The notes: generated by a model not told the origin, from the sequence alone. A DNA stretch of 5,005 nucleotides from Hydrogenimonas sp. (GCA_021647345.1 JAKIUX010000108.1:1-5005); one strand, 5' to 3'. Positions 1-4,440 are shown, counted from the first letter of the stretch. Translations and numbers: made by a program.

Positions 1-107
1 AGCTCTTCAAGGGCGGGGCCGCTTTTATGGCTACCGGAGCTGTTTTTATGTTCTACTCGGTAAGATGGATGATAAACTTTTCAGAGGGTTTGAAGGAGCA
101 AGAATGA
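1..107 (+). CDS. C-terminal end of a membrane protein (partial)
   Basis: The frame starting at base 3 is open from the window edge to a TGA at 105-107 and gives 34 residues. They begin LFKGGAAFMATGAVFMFYSV, run on as RWMINF, and end in a charged tail (SEGLKEQE). The first ~26 residues read as one transmembrane helix. The TGA overlaps the next gene's ATG (ATGA at 104-107), the usual sign of a translationally coupled upstream gene, and this supports this frame over the two others. The family cannot be recognised from so short a tail. The last helix of a polytopic respiratory protein, such as a nitric-oxide-reductase-like subunit, would fit the neighbours, but that is only inference. Confidence 0.55.
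   Translation, partial: LFKGGAAFMATGAVFMFYSVRWMINFSEGLKEQE
93..98 (+). promoter_or_regulatory. Ribosome binding site that fixes the DUF59 start
   Basis: AAGGAG lies 5 nt before the ATG at 104. An earlier in-frame ATG at 65 has no such motif and would place 39 bases inside the upstream gene, so 104 is the preferred start. Confidence 0.75.
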
Positions 108-421
108 GTGAAAAGATAACGAAAGAGCAGGTATTTGACGCTATCAGAAAGGTTGTGGATCCTGAAGTCGGTTTCAACCTTGTGGAGATGGGTTTGATCT
201 ACGACGCTATAATAGATGATGAGAATAATGTAAAAGTAGTTATGACGCTCTCGACAAGGGGGTGCCCGCTTCATCAGCTTCTTATGCAGTGGGTCAAGGA
301 TGCGGTGAAGGAGATTCCCGGAGTCGGCGATGTGGAGGTTGAGATAGTCTGGGAACCGGAGTGGAATATCTCTATGGCTGAAGAGCATGTAAAAAAGGCG
401 CTAAGCGGCGGAGCAAGGTAG
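104..421 (+). CDS. MIP18/DUF59-family metal-sulfur cluster assembly factor
   Basis: A 105-aa soluble protein of the DUF59 (MIP18, SufT/PaaD-like) family, single-domain and of normal length. Members help assemble or deliver Fe-S clusters to target proteins in the cytoplasm. Visible hallmarks are an N-terminal helix leading to the DPE motif (D19-P20-E21), the N25-L26-V27-E28-M29-G30-L31-I32-Y33 block, the T51-R52-G53-C54-P55 motif carrying the conserved cysteine, and V82-W83-E84-P85-x-W87 near the end. The start at 104 is chosen because AAGGAG sits 5 nt upstream and the ATG overlaps the preceding TGA. The gene is downstream of a membrane-protein gene and upstream of a small membrane protein and a DUF1858 protein. 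This suggests a role in building or repairing Fe-S centres under low oxygen or NO, although the family itself is general-purpose. The family call is firm; the client protein is unknown. Confidence 0.88.
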   Translation: MSEKITKEQVFDAIRKVVDPEVGFNLVEMGLIYDAIIDDENNVKVVMTLSTRGCPLHQLLMQWVKDAVKEIPGVGDVEVEIVWEPEWNISMAEEHVKKALSGGAR

Positions 422-425
422 TTAT

Positions 426-442
426 GAGTGTTGAGTGTTGAG
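426..442 (+). repeat. Short tandem heptamer GAGTGTT (about 2.4 copies)
   Basis: Two perfect GAGTGTT units (426-432, 433-439) followed by GAG lie in the 66-bp gap between the DUF59 gene and the next gene. No clear promoter or terminator is visible in this gap. Confidence 0.6.
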
Positions 443-487
443 CGGCTACAATAGCAAGTCGAAAAGTGATATCATAGAGAGCAAGAT

Positions 488-763
488 GTGAAAAAAGAGA
501 TCTTATTGCATGAGATTCGCCACCTTTACGGCGCCGGAATTCTGCTTTTTTACTATGCCAAATGGCCTATTCTTATCGGGTGGCCTCTATTGCGGCTCTA
601 TTTAGACTACCCTGACAACTGGATAATAGACGCACTTTGGATCTGGTGCTTGGTGCTGGTTGTTAAAGATCTATATGTATGGCTCATTCTAAAAAAGAGT
701 TACTGCAAAAGCGAATCTTGCAGTTTAAAAAAGGGTAGCGAAGATGAGAGAGATAACACCTAA
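488..763 (+). CDS. Small two-helix membrane protein, unknown function
   Basis: A 91-aa protein that I do not recognise. After a short charged N-terminus (KKEILLHEIRH) it has two hydrophobic stretches rich in Trp and Tyr, at about residues 13-35 and 45-68, so it is probably a two-pass inner-membrane protein. The tail is polar and carries C73 and C78 (C-x4-C) followed by a lysine/glutamate-rich end. The start is GTG: it is the only usable start after the in-frame TGA at 467-469, and the overlapping ATG at 486 is followed at once by a stop. The Shine-Dalgarno is weak. Its last 20 bases overlap the DUF1858 gene, so the two are likely co-translated. The Cys pair could bind metal or form a disulfide, but this is inference. 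Confidence 0.72.
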   Translation: MKKEILLHEIRHLYGAGILLFYYAKWPILIGWPLLRLYLDYPDNWIIDALWIWCLVLVVKDLYVWLILKKSYCKSESCSLKKGSEDERDNT

Positions 764-1256
764 AACCAAAGTGAACAATCTGCTAAGCGACTATCCGCAG
801 CTTGAAGAGTTTCTGATGAAACTGAACCCAAAATATAAAAAGCTGAAAAATCCGATTTTGCGCCGTACTGTCGCCAAAATAGCCACACTTACTCAAGTGG
901 CTAAAATAGGAGGCTACGAACCTTTAGAGCTTGTCAACAAATTAAGAAAGGAGGTTGGTCAGCCGGTTCTGAAAGAGTATGAATCGCAAGAGGAAGAAAG
1001 CGTAAATGAAGCACCTCTATGGATAGAGCGGGAGCCGAAAACTATCATCGACGCCAACAGAGTTCTCGATGAGGAGAAAAACCCACTCTCAGAGGTGACA
1101 AAAGCTCTTAAAAAACTAAATAACGAAGATATTCTGCTAATAGAGAGCGACTTTCTACCCTCCCCTTTGATAGATACCTTTAAAGAGAAGGGGTATGAGG
1201 TCTACGCCGCCAAAAGCGAGGCAGACCACTTTCTGACATATATCAGAAAACCTTGA
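744..1256 (+). CDS. DUF1858 protein with a C-terminal DUF2249-like domain
   Basis: A 170-aa soluble protein with two parts. Residues 1-70 match DUF1858: I4-T5-P6-K7-T8-K9-V10, then L13-L14 and Y17-P18-x-L20-E21, then N36-P37-I38-L39-R40-R41-T42, and A47-T48-L49-x-x-V52-A53 before I55-G56-G57. A charged linker follows. Residues ~95-169 resemble DUF2249 (SirA/TusA-like fold): a short I-D-A-N-R strand, L-x-x-L-x-x-E-D-I-L-L-I, D-F-L-P-S-P-L-I in place of the usual HEPxPL, then G-Y-E-V-Y and a closing T-Y-I-R-K. DUF1858 and DUF2249 proteins are repeatedly found with hemerythrins and NO/denitrification genes; their biochemistry is poorly defined. AAGGG (731-735) sits 8 nt before the ATG. The gene overlaps the upstream membrane-protein gene by 20 bp and the converging FmdE-like gene by 14 bp. 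A second, standalone DUF2249 lies in the opposing operon. Confidence 0.85.
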   Translation: MREITPKTKVNNLLSDYPQLEEFLMKLNPKYKKLKNPILRRTVAKIATLTQVAKIGGYEPLELVNKLRKEVGQPVLKEYESQEEESVNEAPLWIEREPKTIIDANRVLDEEKNPLSEVTKALKKLNNEDILLIESDFLPSPLIDTFKEKGYEVYAAKSEADHFLTYIRKP

Positions 1257-1845
1257 TCATCTGAGGCCATAGCTCTTTTGAAAGAAGGATTTTTTTCACC
1301 CTCTCTTGCCAAAGCTCTCCAAAACGCAGCCTCTCCTCTTCGGTTGCGGTACCCTGCATAATTTTCTGCATCAAAACTTGCTGCTCAGCATTACCCGGAA
1401 CTACAGACGGGTTGTAGGAGAGGTTCACGCTATCTCCGTTATCGACTCGTCTTAGCATAACTTCACCCTCAATATCGTTTCCGTAGGTGAGCCTATTGTT
1501 TCTTAAGAACCTTCCGCCAAGTCCCTTAAAACCTCCCTCATTCGCTGCACCTGTAATTAAACCTATACAGCTTCCTATAACACCCTCTACACCTTCATCA
1601 AGCGAACCTCTCATCTTAACCTCAATATCTCCTCTTACCGGAAGCTCATCACCATAGAGCTTTTTAAGTCCTATTTTACTCATAAGCCACGCGCCTGCAA
1701 CGGTTGGACAGGAGTGCCCTGCAAGCTTTACCATATCGAGGTAGTTATAACTTATAAGACCACTTCTTACCGCTCCGAGAGTCTCCGCCAGAGGGTCGTA
1801 TGTATCTATAGGTTCGACATCGTCGAAAAAATCGGGGTATCTCAT
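1243..1845 (-). CDS. FmdE-like protein (formylmethanofuran dehydrogenase subunit E family)
   Basis: A 200-aa soluble protein, last gene of the minus-strand operon. The diagnostic segment is L41-A42-G43-H44-S45-C46-P47-T48-V49-A50-G51, matching the FmdE-family GHxCPxxxxG metal-binding/active-site motif. A second conserved-looking cysteine, C93, sits in G91-S92-C93-I94-G95. FmdE-domain proteins occur widely outside methanogens, where a formylmethanofuran role is unlikely; they probably bind zinc or another metal, and the function here is unknown. The ATG at 1845 overlaps the TGA of the upstream membrane-protein gene (ATGA), and AAAGGA (1851-1856) lies 5 nt before it, so the start is secure and translation is probably coupled. 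The 3' end overlaps the converging DUF1858 gene by 14 bp, leaving no room for a conventional terminator between the operons. Confidence 0.85.
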   Translation of the reverse strand: MRYPDFFDDVEPIDTYDPLAETLGAVRSGLISYNYLDMVKLAGHSCPTVAGAWLMSKIGLKKLYGDELPVRGDIEVKMRGSLDEGVEGVIGSCIGLITGAANEGGFKGLGGRFLRNNRLTYGNDIEGEVMLRRVDNGDSVNLSYNPSVVPGNAEQQVLMQKIMQGTATEEERLRFGELWQERVKKILLSKELWPQMIKVF

Positions 1846-3104
1846 AACAATCCTTTATCTTTTAATGAGTTGTAGATCTTAAGGGCACGCAATATATTGA
1901 CGCCGTAGATTATTAAACCGGCTCCAAGAAGCAGTGCAATACCTTTGTACGCATATGGGGTCAATAGCAAAAAAAGACCGCAGACCCCAAGGACCCAGTG
2001 CAGCCAAAGGTGCAGCGTGGCCGCTTTGGCCGGAAGTATATCTCCCATCAGCGGAGTCTCCAGCACTCCCTTCGCATTAAGATGAAACCAGACCAGAAAA
2101 GGTACTATCTTGTAACTCATGGCAAATATAACGCTCAGCACGAAGTAACCAAAAAGCAGAGCGAAAAAGTGTACTGCACCATCAATACCCGCAACGATAT
2201 GGAGTATCGCTGAAAGAGAGGAGAGGAGCAAAGAGATCATCGCCGTTCTCCAAAGCCAAACAGTAGCATCGGCTACAGGTCGTTTTCGCTGCATAAGCCT
2301 TCTTAGCGTTACCAACGAAAAGCATAGAAAAAGGAGTGCGAGCATCACATCCGCAACGGATGCAATGACCGAATCTGCAAAAATGGCAATCGTATAGAGC
2401 AAAAGAGAAAAGAGTACTCCCAGCGGGAAAAATGATCTTACAAATTTCGGATATGGCGGAGTTACGTAGAACATCTCGATAACCTGAAAAGAGACAGCCA
2501 TCACAAGTGTTCCGATCCACCCTGCAAGCATAAATCTAAGATGCAGGGAGCGAAGCTGCAGAGGCTCCATCCCAAAATCGGCGCCCATAAATATTGCGGT
2601 CAGAATAAGTGCTAAGAGCAATCCCGCTCCCAGTGAGGATAAAGAGACCATCATTCCGACAACCGATGGGGTTTTGTTCTCTACGGCGGCAAGTTTCGAA
2701 AGCATCAGATATATAATAAAACCGAAAGACCCTATAAGAAGAGGAACCGCCGGATGCATAAATATGTATGTATTGAAATAGAAAGCTGCGGTTATCATAA
2801 GCGTACCGATTATAAGCAGCAGATGAGTCCACCTGGCATGATAGAGCGGTTCAGCTATCGCGGCACCCGCAAGCACAGGAAGCATCTGAAAAAGAGCCCC
2901 GATCATAGCCATAGCGGCGACTCCTATCAGAAGCAGGTGAACTATGGCAACCGTTTGCGGTATATCCCAATTTCCAAGGTTCTGCACATCTGCAAAGAGT
3001 ATGCCAAAAGCTGCCAGAACCCCAAAAAAAGGAATTGTCAGGAAAAAGCGCATTATGACGCTTAAAGGGGGAGCCTGGTCTAAAGAGAGCCCGTGACTAA
3101 ACAC
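1842..3104 (-). CDS. Polytopic membrane protein, heme-copper-oxidase/NnrS-associated type
   Basis: A 420-aa, very hydrophobic protein with about 12 predicted transmembrane helices. The N-terminus has Q10-A11-P12-P13-L14-S15-V16 followed by R19-F20-F21-L22-T23, which from memory resembles a proteobacterial membrane family linked to NO and hemerythrin genes. Three similar segments each start with a membrane His and end in an amphipathic turn: H56 to Q73-M-L-P76, H188 to Q207-V-I-E210-M-F, and H312 to Y331-K332-I-V-P335-F. Membrane histidines of this sort bind heme or copper in heme-copper oxidases and NnrS-like proteins, so a heme- or metal-binding role with NO or O2 is plausible but unproven. 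The start is GTG at 3104, with AAAAGG (3112-3117) 7 nt upstream. It overlaps the DUF2249 gene by 8 bp, and its TGA overlaps the FmdE-like ATG. Starting at Met18 would lose the QAPP block. Confidence 0.75.
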   Translation of the reverse strand: MFSHGLSLDQAPPLSVIMRFFLTIPFFGVLAAFGILFADVQNLGNWDIPQTVAIVHLLLIGVAAMAMIGALFQMLPVLAGAAIAEPLYHARWTHLLLIIGTLMITAAFYFNTYIFMHPAVPLLIGSFGFIIYLMLSKLAAVENKTPSVVGMMVSLSSLGAGLLLALILTAIFMGADFGMEPLQLRSLHLRFMLAGWIGTLVMAVSFQVIEMFYVTPPYPKFVRSFFPLGVLFSLLLYTIAIFADSVIASVADVMLALLFLCFSLVTLRRLMQRKRPVADATVWLWRTAMISLLLSSLSAILHIVAGIDGAVHFFALLFGYFVLSVIFAMSYKIVPFLVWFHLNAKGVLETPLMGDILPAKAATLHLWLHWVLGVCGLFLLLTPYAYKGIALLLGAGLIIYGVNILRALKIYNSLKDKGLL

Positions 3105-3369
3105 TGCAGTACCTTTTCATGAGTTCTCTCAAATCTTCGCCGCCCCCTTTTGAAAAGAGTATATGCCACCCGCCCTCATCGCTTCCGCACACTTCGAAAT
3201 CTATGCCGAGCTTCTCGGCGATCATGAGCAGAGGGCGCGGATAGCGATGAATAGTTAGATGAAAACAGTTGAAGCCGTCGAGCCTGTGCAGTATCTGCAC
3301 AGAGCGCTCCAGAGGTTCAGGATACGAAAGCTCTCGGGCATCCAGCTCTAAAATCTCCACCTCTCTCAA
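3097..3369 (-). CDS. DUF2249 domain protein (SirA/TusA-like fold)
   Basis: A 90-aa single-domain DUF2249 protein. Visible family features are L8-D9-A10-R11-E12-L13 leading to Y16-P17-E18-P19-L20-E21, then H41-R42-Y43-P44-R45-P46-L47-L48 (the HEPxPL-type motif), and G66-G67-W68-H69-I70-L71-F72 in the last strand. DUF2249 proteins commonly sit beside hemerythrins and NO-reductase or denitrification genes; the molecular role is unknown. The start is uncertain. TTG at 3369 overlaps the hemerythrin TGA by 4 bp, but the AAGGAG at 3372-3377 is then only 2 nt away. GTG at 3360 (fourth codon) would sit 11 nt from the same AAGGAG and keep the whole domain. The 3' end overlaps the next gene by 8 bp. Confidence 0.85.
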   Translation of the reverse strand: MREVEILELDARELSYPEPLERSVQILHRLDGFNCFHLTIHRYPRPLLMIAEKLGIDFEVCGSDEGGWHILFSKGGGEDLRELMKRYCSV

Positions 3370-3797
3370 TGCTCCTTCATCTTCTCAACAAGGTCGCCGG
3401 CCTGCTGCTGAAGAACGCGATCGCACATAGCGTAAAGCATCTGCTCCTCTTTCATGTTGTGCTGCTGTAGAAGTATCATAAGAGTGTCGGCAACCGAAAA
3501 GAACTCTTTTTTATCCTCATTTTTAATAGCATCTTTAAGTTTTTCAAGAAGCTGACGCACCTGGTTGTGTTCGTGGCACATCACCATTGTCGGCCCTTCG
3601 GTGCTGCCGGTAGCCTCTTCGAAAGCGGGAAAAAGAATCTCCTCTTCTTTGGCGAAATGGTTCAGAGTCTCGATCATGAAATCTTCAAAATGTTTGAATG
3701 CCTCTTTGAAATCATCATTATTCACCGCATGTTCAGATTTCGCAAAAGACTCATCGCAACTACGATGCTCATTACGCATATAATTTGATATTTCCAC
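3366..3797 (-). CDS. Hemerythrin-like di-iron protein
   Basis: A 143-aa cytoplasmic four-helix-bundle protein of the hemerythrin/HHE family. The expected di-iron ligands can be placed: H11 (N-E-H-R), H47 and E51 (H-F-A-K-E), H77 (C-H-E-H), and H113 with E117 (H-N-M-K-E). Bacterial members bind O2 or NO, or supply or repair iron in Fe-S proteins (the YtfE/RIC type); this protein lacks the N-terminal ScdA-type domain of YtfE, so the exact role is open. The GTG start at 3797 has AGGAG (3804-3808) 6 nt upstream. That motif overlaps the TAG of the 24-aa gene just before it. The stop overlaps the first codon of the DUF2249 gene. It is the first larger gene of an operon preceded by an FNR-type box, consistent with induction under low oxygen or NO. 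Confidence 0.92.
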   Translation of the reverse strand: MEISNYMRNEHRSCDESFAKSEHAVNNDDFKEAFKHFEDFMIETLNHFAKEEEILFPAFEEATGSTEGPTMVMCHEHNQVRQLLEKLKDAIKNEDKKEFFSVADTLMILLQQHNMKEEQMLYAMCDRVLQQQAGDLVEKMKEH

Positions 3798-3806
3798 ACT
3801 TTACTC

Positions 3807-3881
3807 CTATTTAAACATAAAATATATTTTTGCCATAGAGATAGCCGTTATCGCCAAAAAAGAGACAAGCATCCAGTCCAT
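3807..3881 (-). CDS. 24-aa single-helix membrane protein, first gene of the hemerythrin operon
   Basis: A short reading frame encoding 24 residues. It starts MDWMLVSFLAIT, ends KIYFMFK, and is stopped by TAG. Residues 3-23 form one hydrophobic helix with a Lys at 18 and a Lys at the C-terminus, so it should sit in the inner membrane. Support comes from a near-perfect Shine-Dalgarno AGGAGGT (3887-3893) 5 nt before the ATG, a position directly downstream of the operon promoter, and a stop codon overlapping the hemerythrin Shine-Dalgarno. Such proteins are often small subunits or stabilisers of respiratory membrane complexes (compare CydX or CcoQ in role, not sequence). A link to the 420-aa membrane protein of the same operon is inference. 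The alternative is a leader peptide that only couples translation. Confidence 0.7.
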   Translation of the reverse strand: MDWMLVSFLAITAISMAKIYFMFK

Positions 3882-3886
3882 TCTGA

Positions 3887-3893
3887 ACCTCCT
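3887..3893 (-). promoter_or_regulatory. Strong Shine-Dalgarno of the 24-aa gene
   Basis: AGGAGGT on the minus strand, 5 nt before the ATG at 3881. It is the best ribosome binding site in the window and is hard to explain unless the tiny gene is translated. Confidence 0.75.
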
Positions 3894-3906
3894 GAAAGTT
3901 TAACGA

Positions 3907-3920
3907 CCGGCTTTCGCCAG
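3907..3920 (-). other. 5'-leader hairpin with GAAA tetraloop
   Basis: On the minus strand CTGGC-GAAA-GCCGG forms a 5-bp stem (one G-T wobble) closed by a GNRA-type loop. It lies between the inferred transcription start (~3934) and the Shine-Dalgarno at 3893. It could stabilise the 5' end or bind a factor; it has no T-tract and is not a terminator. Confidence 0.4.
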
Positions 3921-3933
3921 GCATCTGATTTCT

Positions 3934-3982
3934 TAAAGCGATTTTACTCAAAACTATTTTGGCTTTCGTTGATATATATCAA
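3934..3982 (-). promoter_or_regulatory. FNR/DNR-type class II promoter of the hemerythrin operon
   Basis: TTGATATATATCAA (3969-3982) is a perfect match to the FNR-family consensus TTGAT-N4-ATCAA. On the minus strand the sequence TAAAAT (3941-3946), preceded by TGAG, makes a good -10. A start about 7 nt further on (~3934) puts the box centre (3975.5) at -41.5, the standard class II activation position of FNR/CRP proteins. No -35 is needed in this arrangement. The predicted leader is ~53 nt. Which family member binds (FNR-, DNR- or NssR-like) cannot be told from the site. Confidence 0.78.
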
Positions 3983-4017
3983 ACAAAGAGATTTATTTAT
4001 ATTATATCAATCGTATG

Positions 4018-4127
4018 CTCCAAAAAAGACTCTTCTGCTCAAACGGCTTCGCTATAGTATCTCGGAATTTCGACGAAATTCCGACCATTACGCTGCAGAT
4101 GTTGTTCACAGAAGAGTCTTTTTGGAG
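4018..4127. repeat. Long imperfect hairpin, MITE-like, with an apical perfect palindrome
   Basis: The outer arms are 4018-4037 (CTCCAAAAAAGACTCTTCTG) and 4109-4127, complementary except for one extra A on the left. The inner arms are TCGGAATTTCG (4062-4072) and its perfect complement (4074-4084) around a single base at 4073. Both arm pairs share nearly the same centre (4072.5 and 4073), so the 110 bp is one nested structure with a poorly paired middle. TCAATC occurs on both sides (4007-4012, 4131-4136), as does the decamer TATATTATAT (3998-4007, 4137-4146). The A-tract/T-tract arms also look like a bidirectional terminator, but the outer loop is very large. A non-autonomous mobile element or a structured RNA are the main readings. 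Confidence 0.6.
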
Positions 4128-4152
4128 GACTCAATCTATATTATATTTTCTA

Positions 4153-4207
4153 ATGTGTCATAAATGTGTCACTCAACCCCTAAAAATAGGCACTGAGTGA
4201 CACTTTT
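4153..4207. repeat. ATGTGTCA direct repeats and a 10-bp inverted repeat
   Basis: ATGTGTCA occurs twice, at 4153-4160 and 4164-4171, one helical turn apart (11 bp). The second copy is part of GTGTCACTCA (4166-4175), whose perfect complement TGAGTGACAC lies at 4194-4203. Inside, CCTA-AAAA-TAGG (4179-4190) makes a second stem, and an AAA/TTT pair flanks the outside. This could be an operator for an unknown regulator of nrdD, a weak bidirectional terminator (only four Ts follow), or the relic of a mobile-element end. No known box such as NrdR's matches well. Confidence 0.5.
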
Positions 4208-4209
4208 GT

Positions 4210-4378
4210 GAGCTATTTTTTTATGGCTCGGCAAGTAAAAAGAGCTTACAATTTCAGAGTCCGCAGAAGCACAAAGTGCAGCCGGAAACCTGCTCCTTTA
4301 GCTTGCAAAAAAGAGCATTTTAGAAGCTTAAAGCTTCCAGCCCTTCTGCCCTGTGGAGAGTTGCTCTGCAGGGTTTTT
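4210..4378 (+). ncRNA. Candidate structured leader or small RNA upstream of nrdD
   Basis: This stretch has no convincing gene but folds well by eye. GCAAG (4231-4235) pairs with CTTGC (4302-4306), TAAA (4236-4239) with TTTA (4297-4300), and GAGC (4242-4245) with GCTC (4292-4295). Inside, TCCG (4260-4263) pairs with CGGA (4283-4286), enclosing GCAC-AAA-GTGC (4269-4279). GAAGCTT-A-AAGCTTC (4323-4337) follows as a perfect palindrome, and the terminator at 4349-4378 closes the unit. That could be a riboswitch-like attenuator for nrdD or a separate small RNA. I recognise no known class. Confidence 0.35.
4349..4378 (+). terminator. Intrinsic terminator 63 bp before nrdD
   Basis: CCCTG (4349-4353) pairs with CAGGG (4369-4373), and AGAG (4357-4360) with CTCT (4364-4367) around a TTG loop. 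A small internal loop separates the two stems, and TTTTT follows at 4374-4378. It points toward nrdD, and no complete upstream plus-strand gene needs it, so it either ends a small RNA or acts as an attenuator. Confidence 0.6.
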
Positions 4379-4440
4379 GAGGAAATTTGCAGGATAAAGC
4401 GAAAACTTTGAAGGACAACCTTAATCCGAAAAAGATTACA

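Larger units (their letters stand above)
3983..4440. other. Divergent intergenic region between the hemerythrin operon and nrdD
   Basis: No protein gene is credible here; the frames of 61-67 codons lack ribosome binding sites and run through the inverted repeats. From left to right it holds an AT-rich stretch (3983-4017), the nested hairpin (4018-4127), an AT-rich stretch with -10-like TATATT (4137-4142), the GTGTCA repeats and hairpin, and the folded segment with its terminator. The last part is a 62-bp A-rich leader to nrdD. AAGGA at 4411-4415 is too far (25 nt) from the ATG to serve it. Confidence 0.6.

Noticed and set aside
53..388. 111-codon minus-strand frame opposite the DUF59 gene.
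   Set aside because: The plus-strand frame carries all DUF59 motifs; the antisense frame shows no recognisable features.
1998..3065. Several frames of 71-112 codons on both strands inside the membrane-protein gene.
   Set aside because: They are shadows of the 420-aa gene, which has a clear hydrophobic pattern and coupled starts and stops.
3565..3788. Two plus-strand frames of 72-73 codons opposite hemerythrin.
   Set aside because: The minus strand encodes all di-iron ligands in register, so these are antisense shadows.
4018..4127. Integron attC site.
   Set aside because: The nested arms have no matching RYYYAAC/GTTRRRY core sites and no integrase or cassette lies nearby.
4279..4296. AGCCGGAAACCTGCTC resembles the B12 box of cobalamin riboswitches.
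   Set aside because: It is one base short of the consensus spacing with further mismatches, no other conserved cobalamin-riboswitch block is found upstream, and class III NrdD does not use B12.
4210..4300. tRNA-like or 6S-RNA-like look of the folded segment.
   Set aside because: There is no tRNA cloverleaf or CCA end, and no conserved 6S segments could be matched; it is kept only as an unclassified structured RNA candidate.
4208..4411. 67-codon plus-strand frame before nrdD.
   Set aside because: It runs through the palindromes and the terminator, has no ribosome binding site and has unremarkable basic, Cys-containing composition typical of a chance frame.
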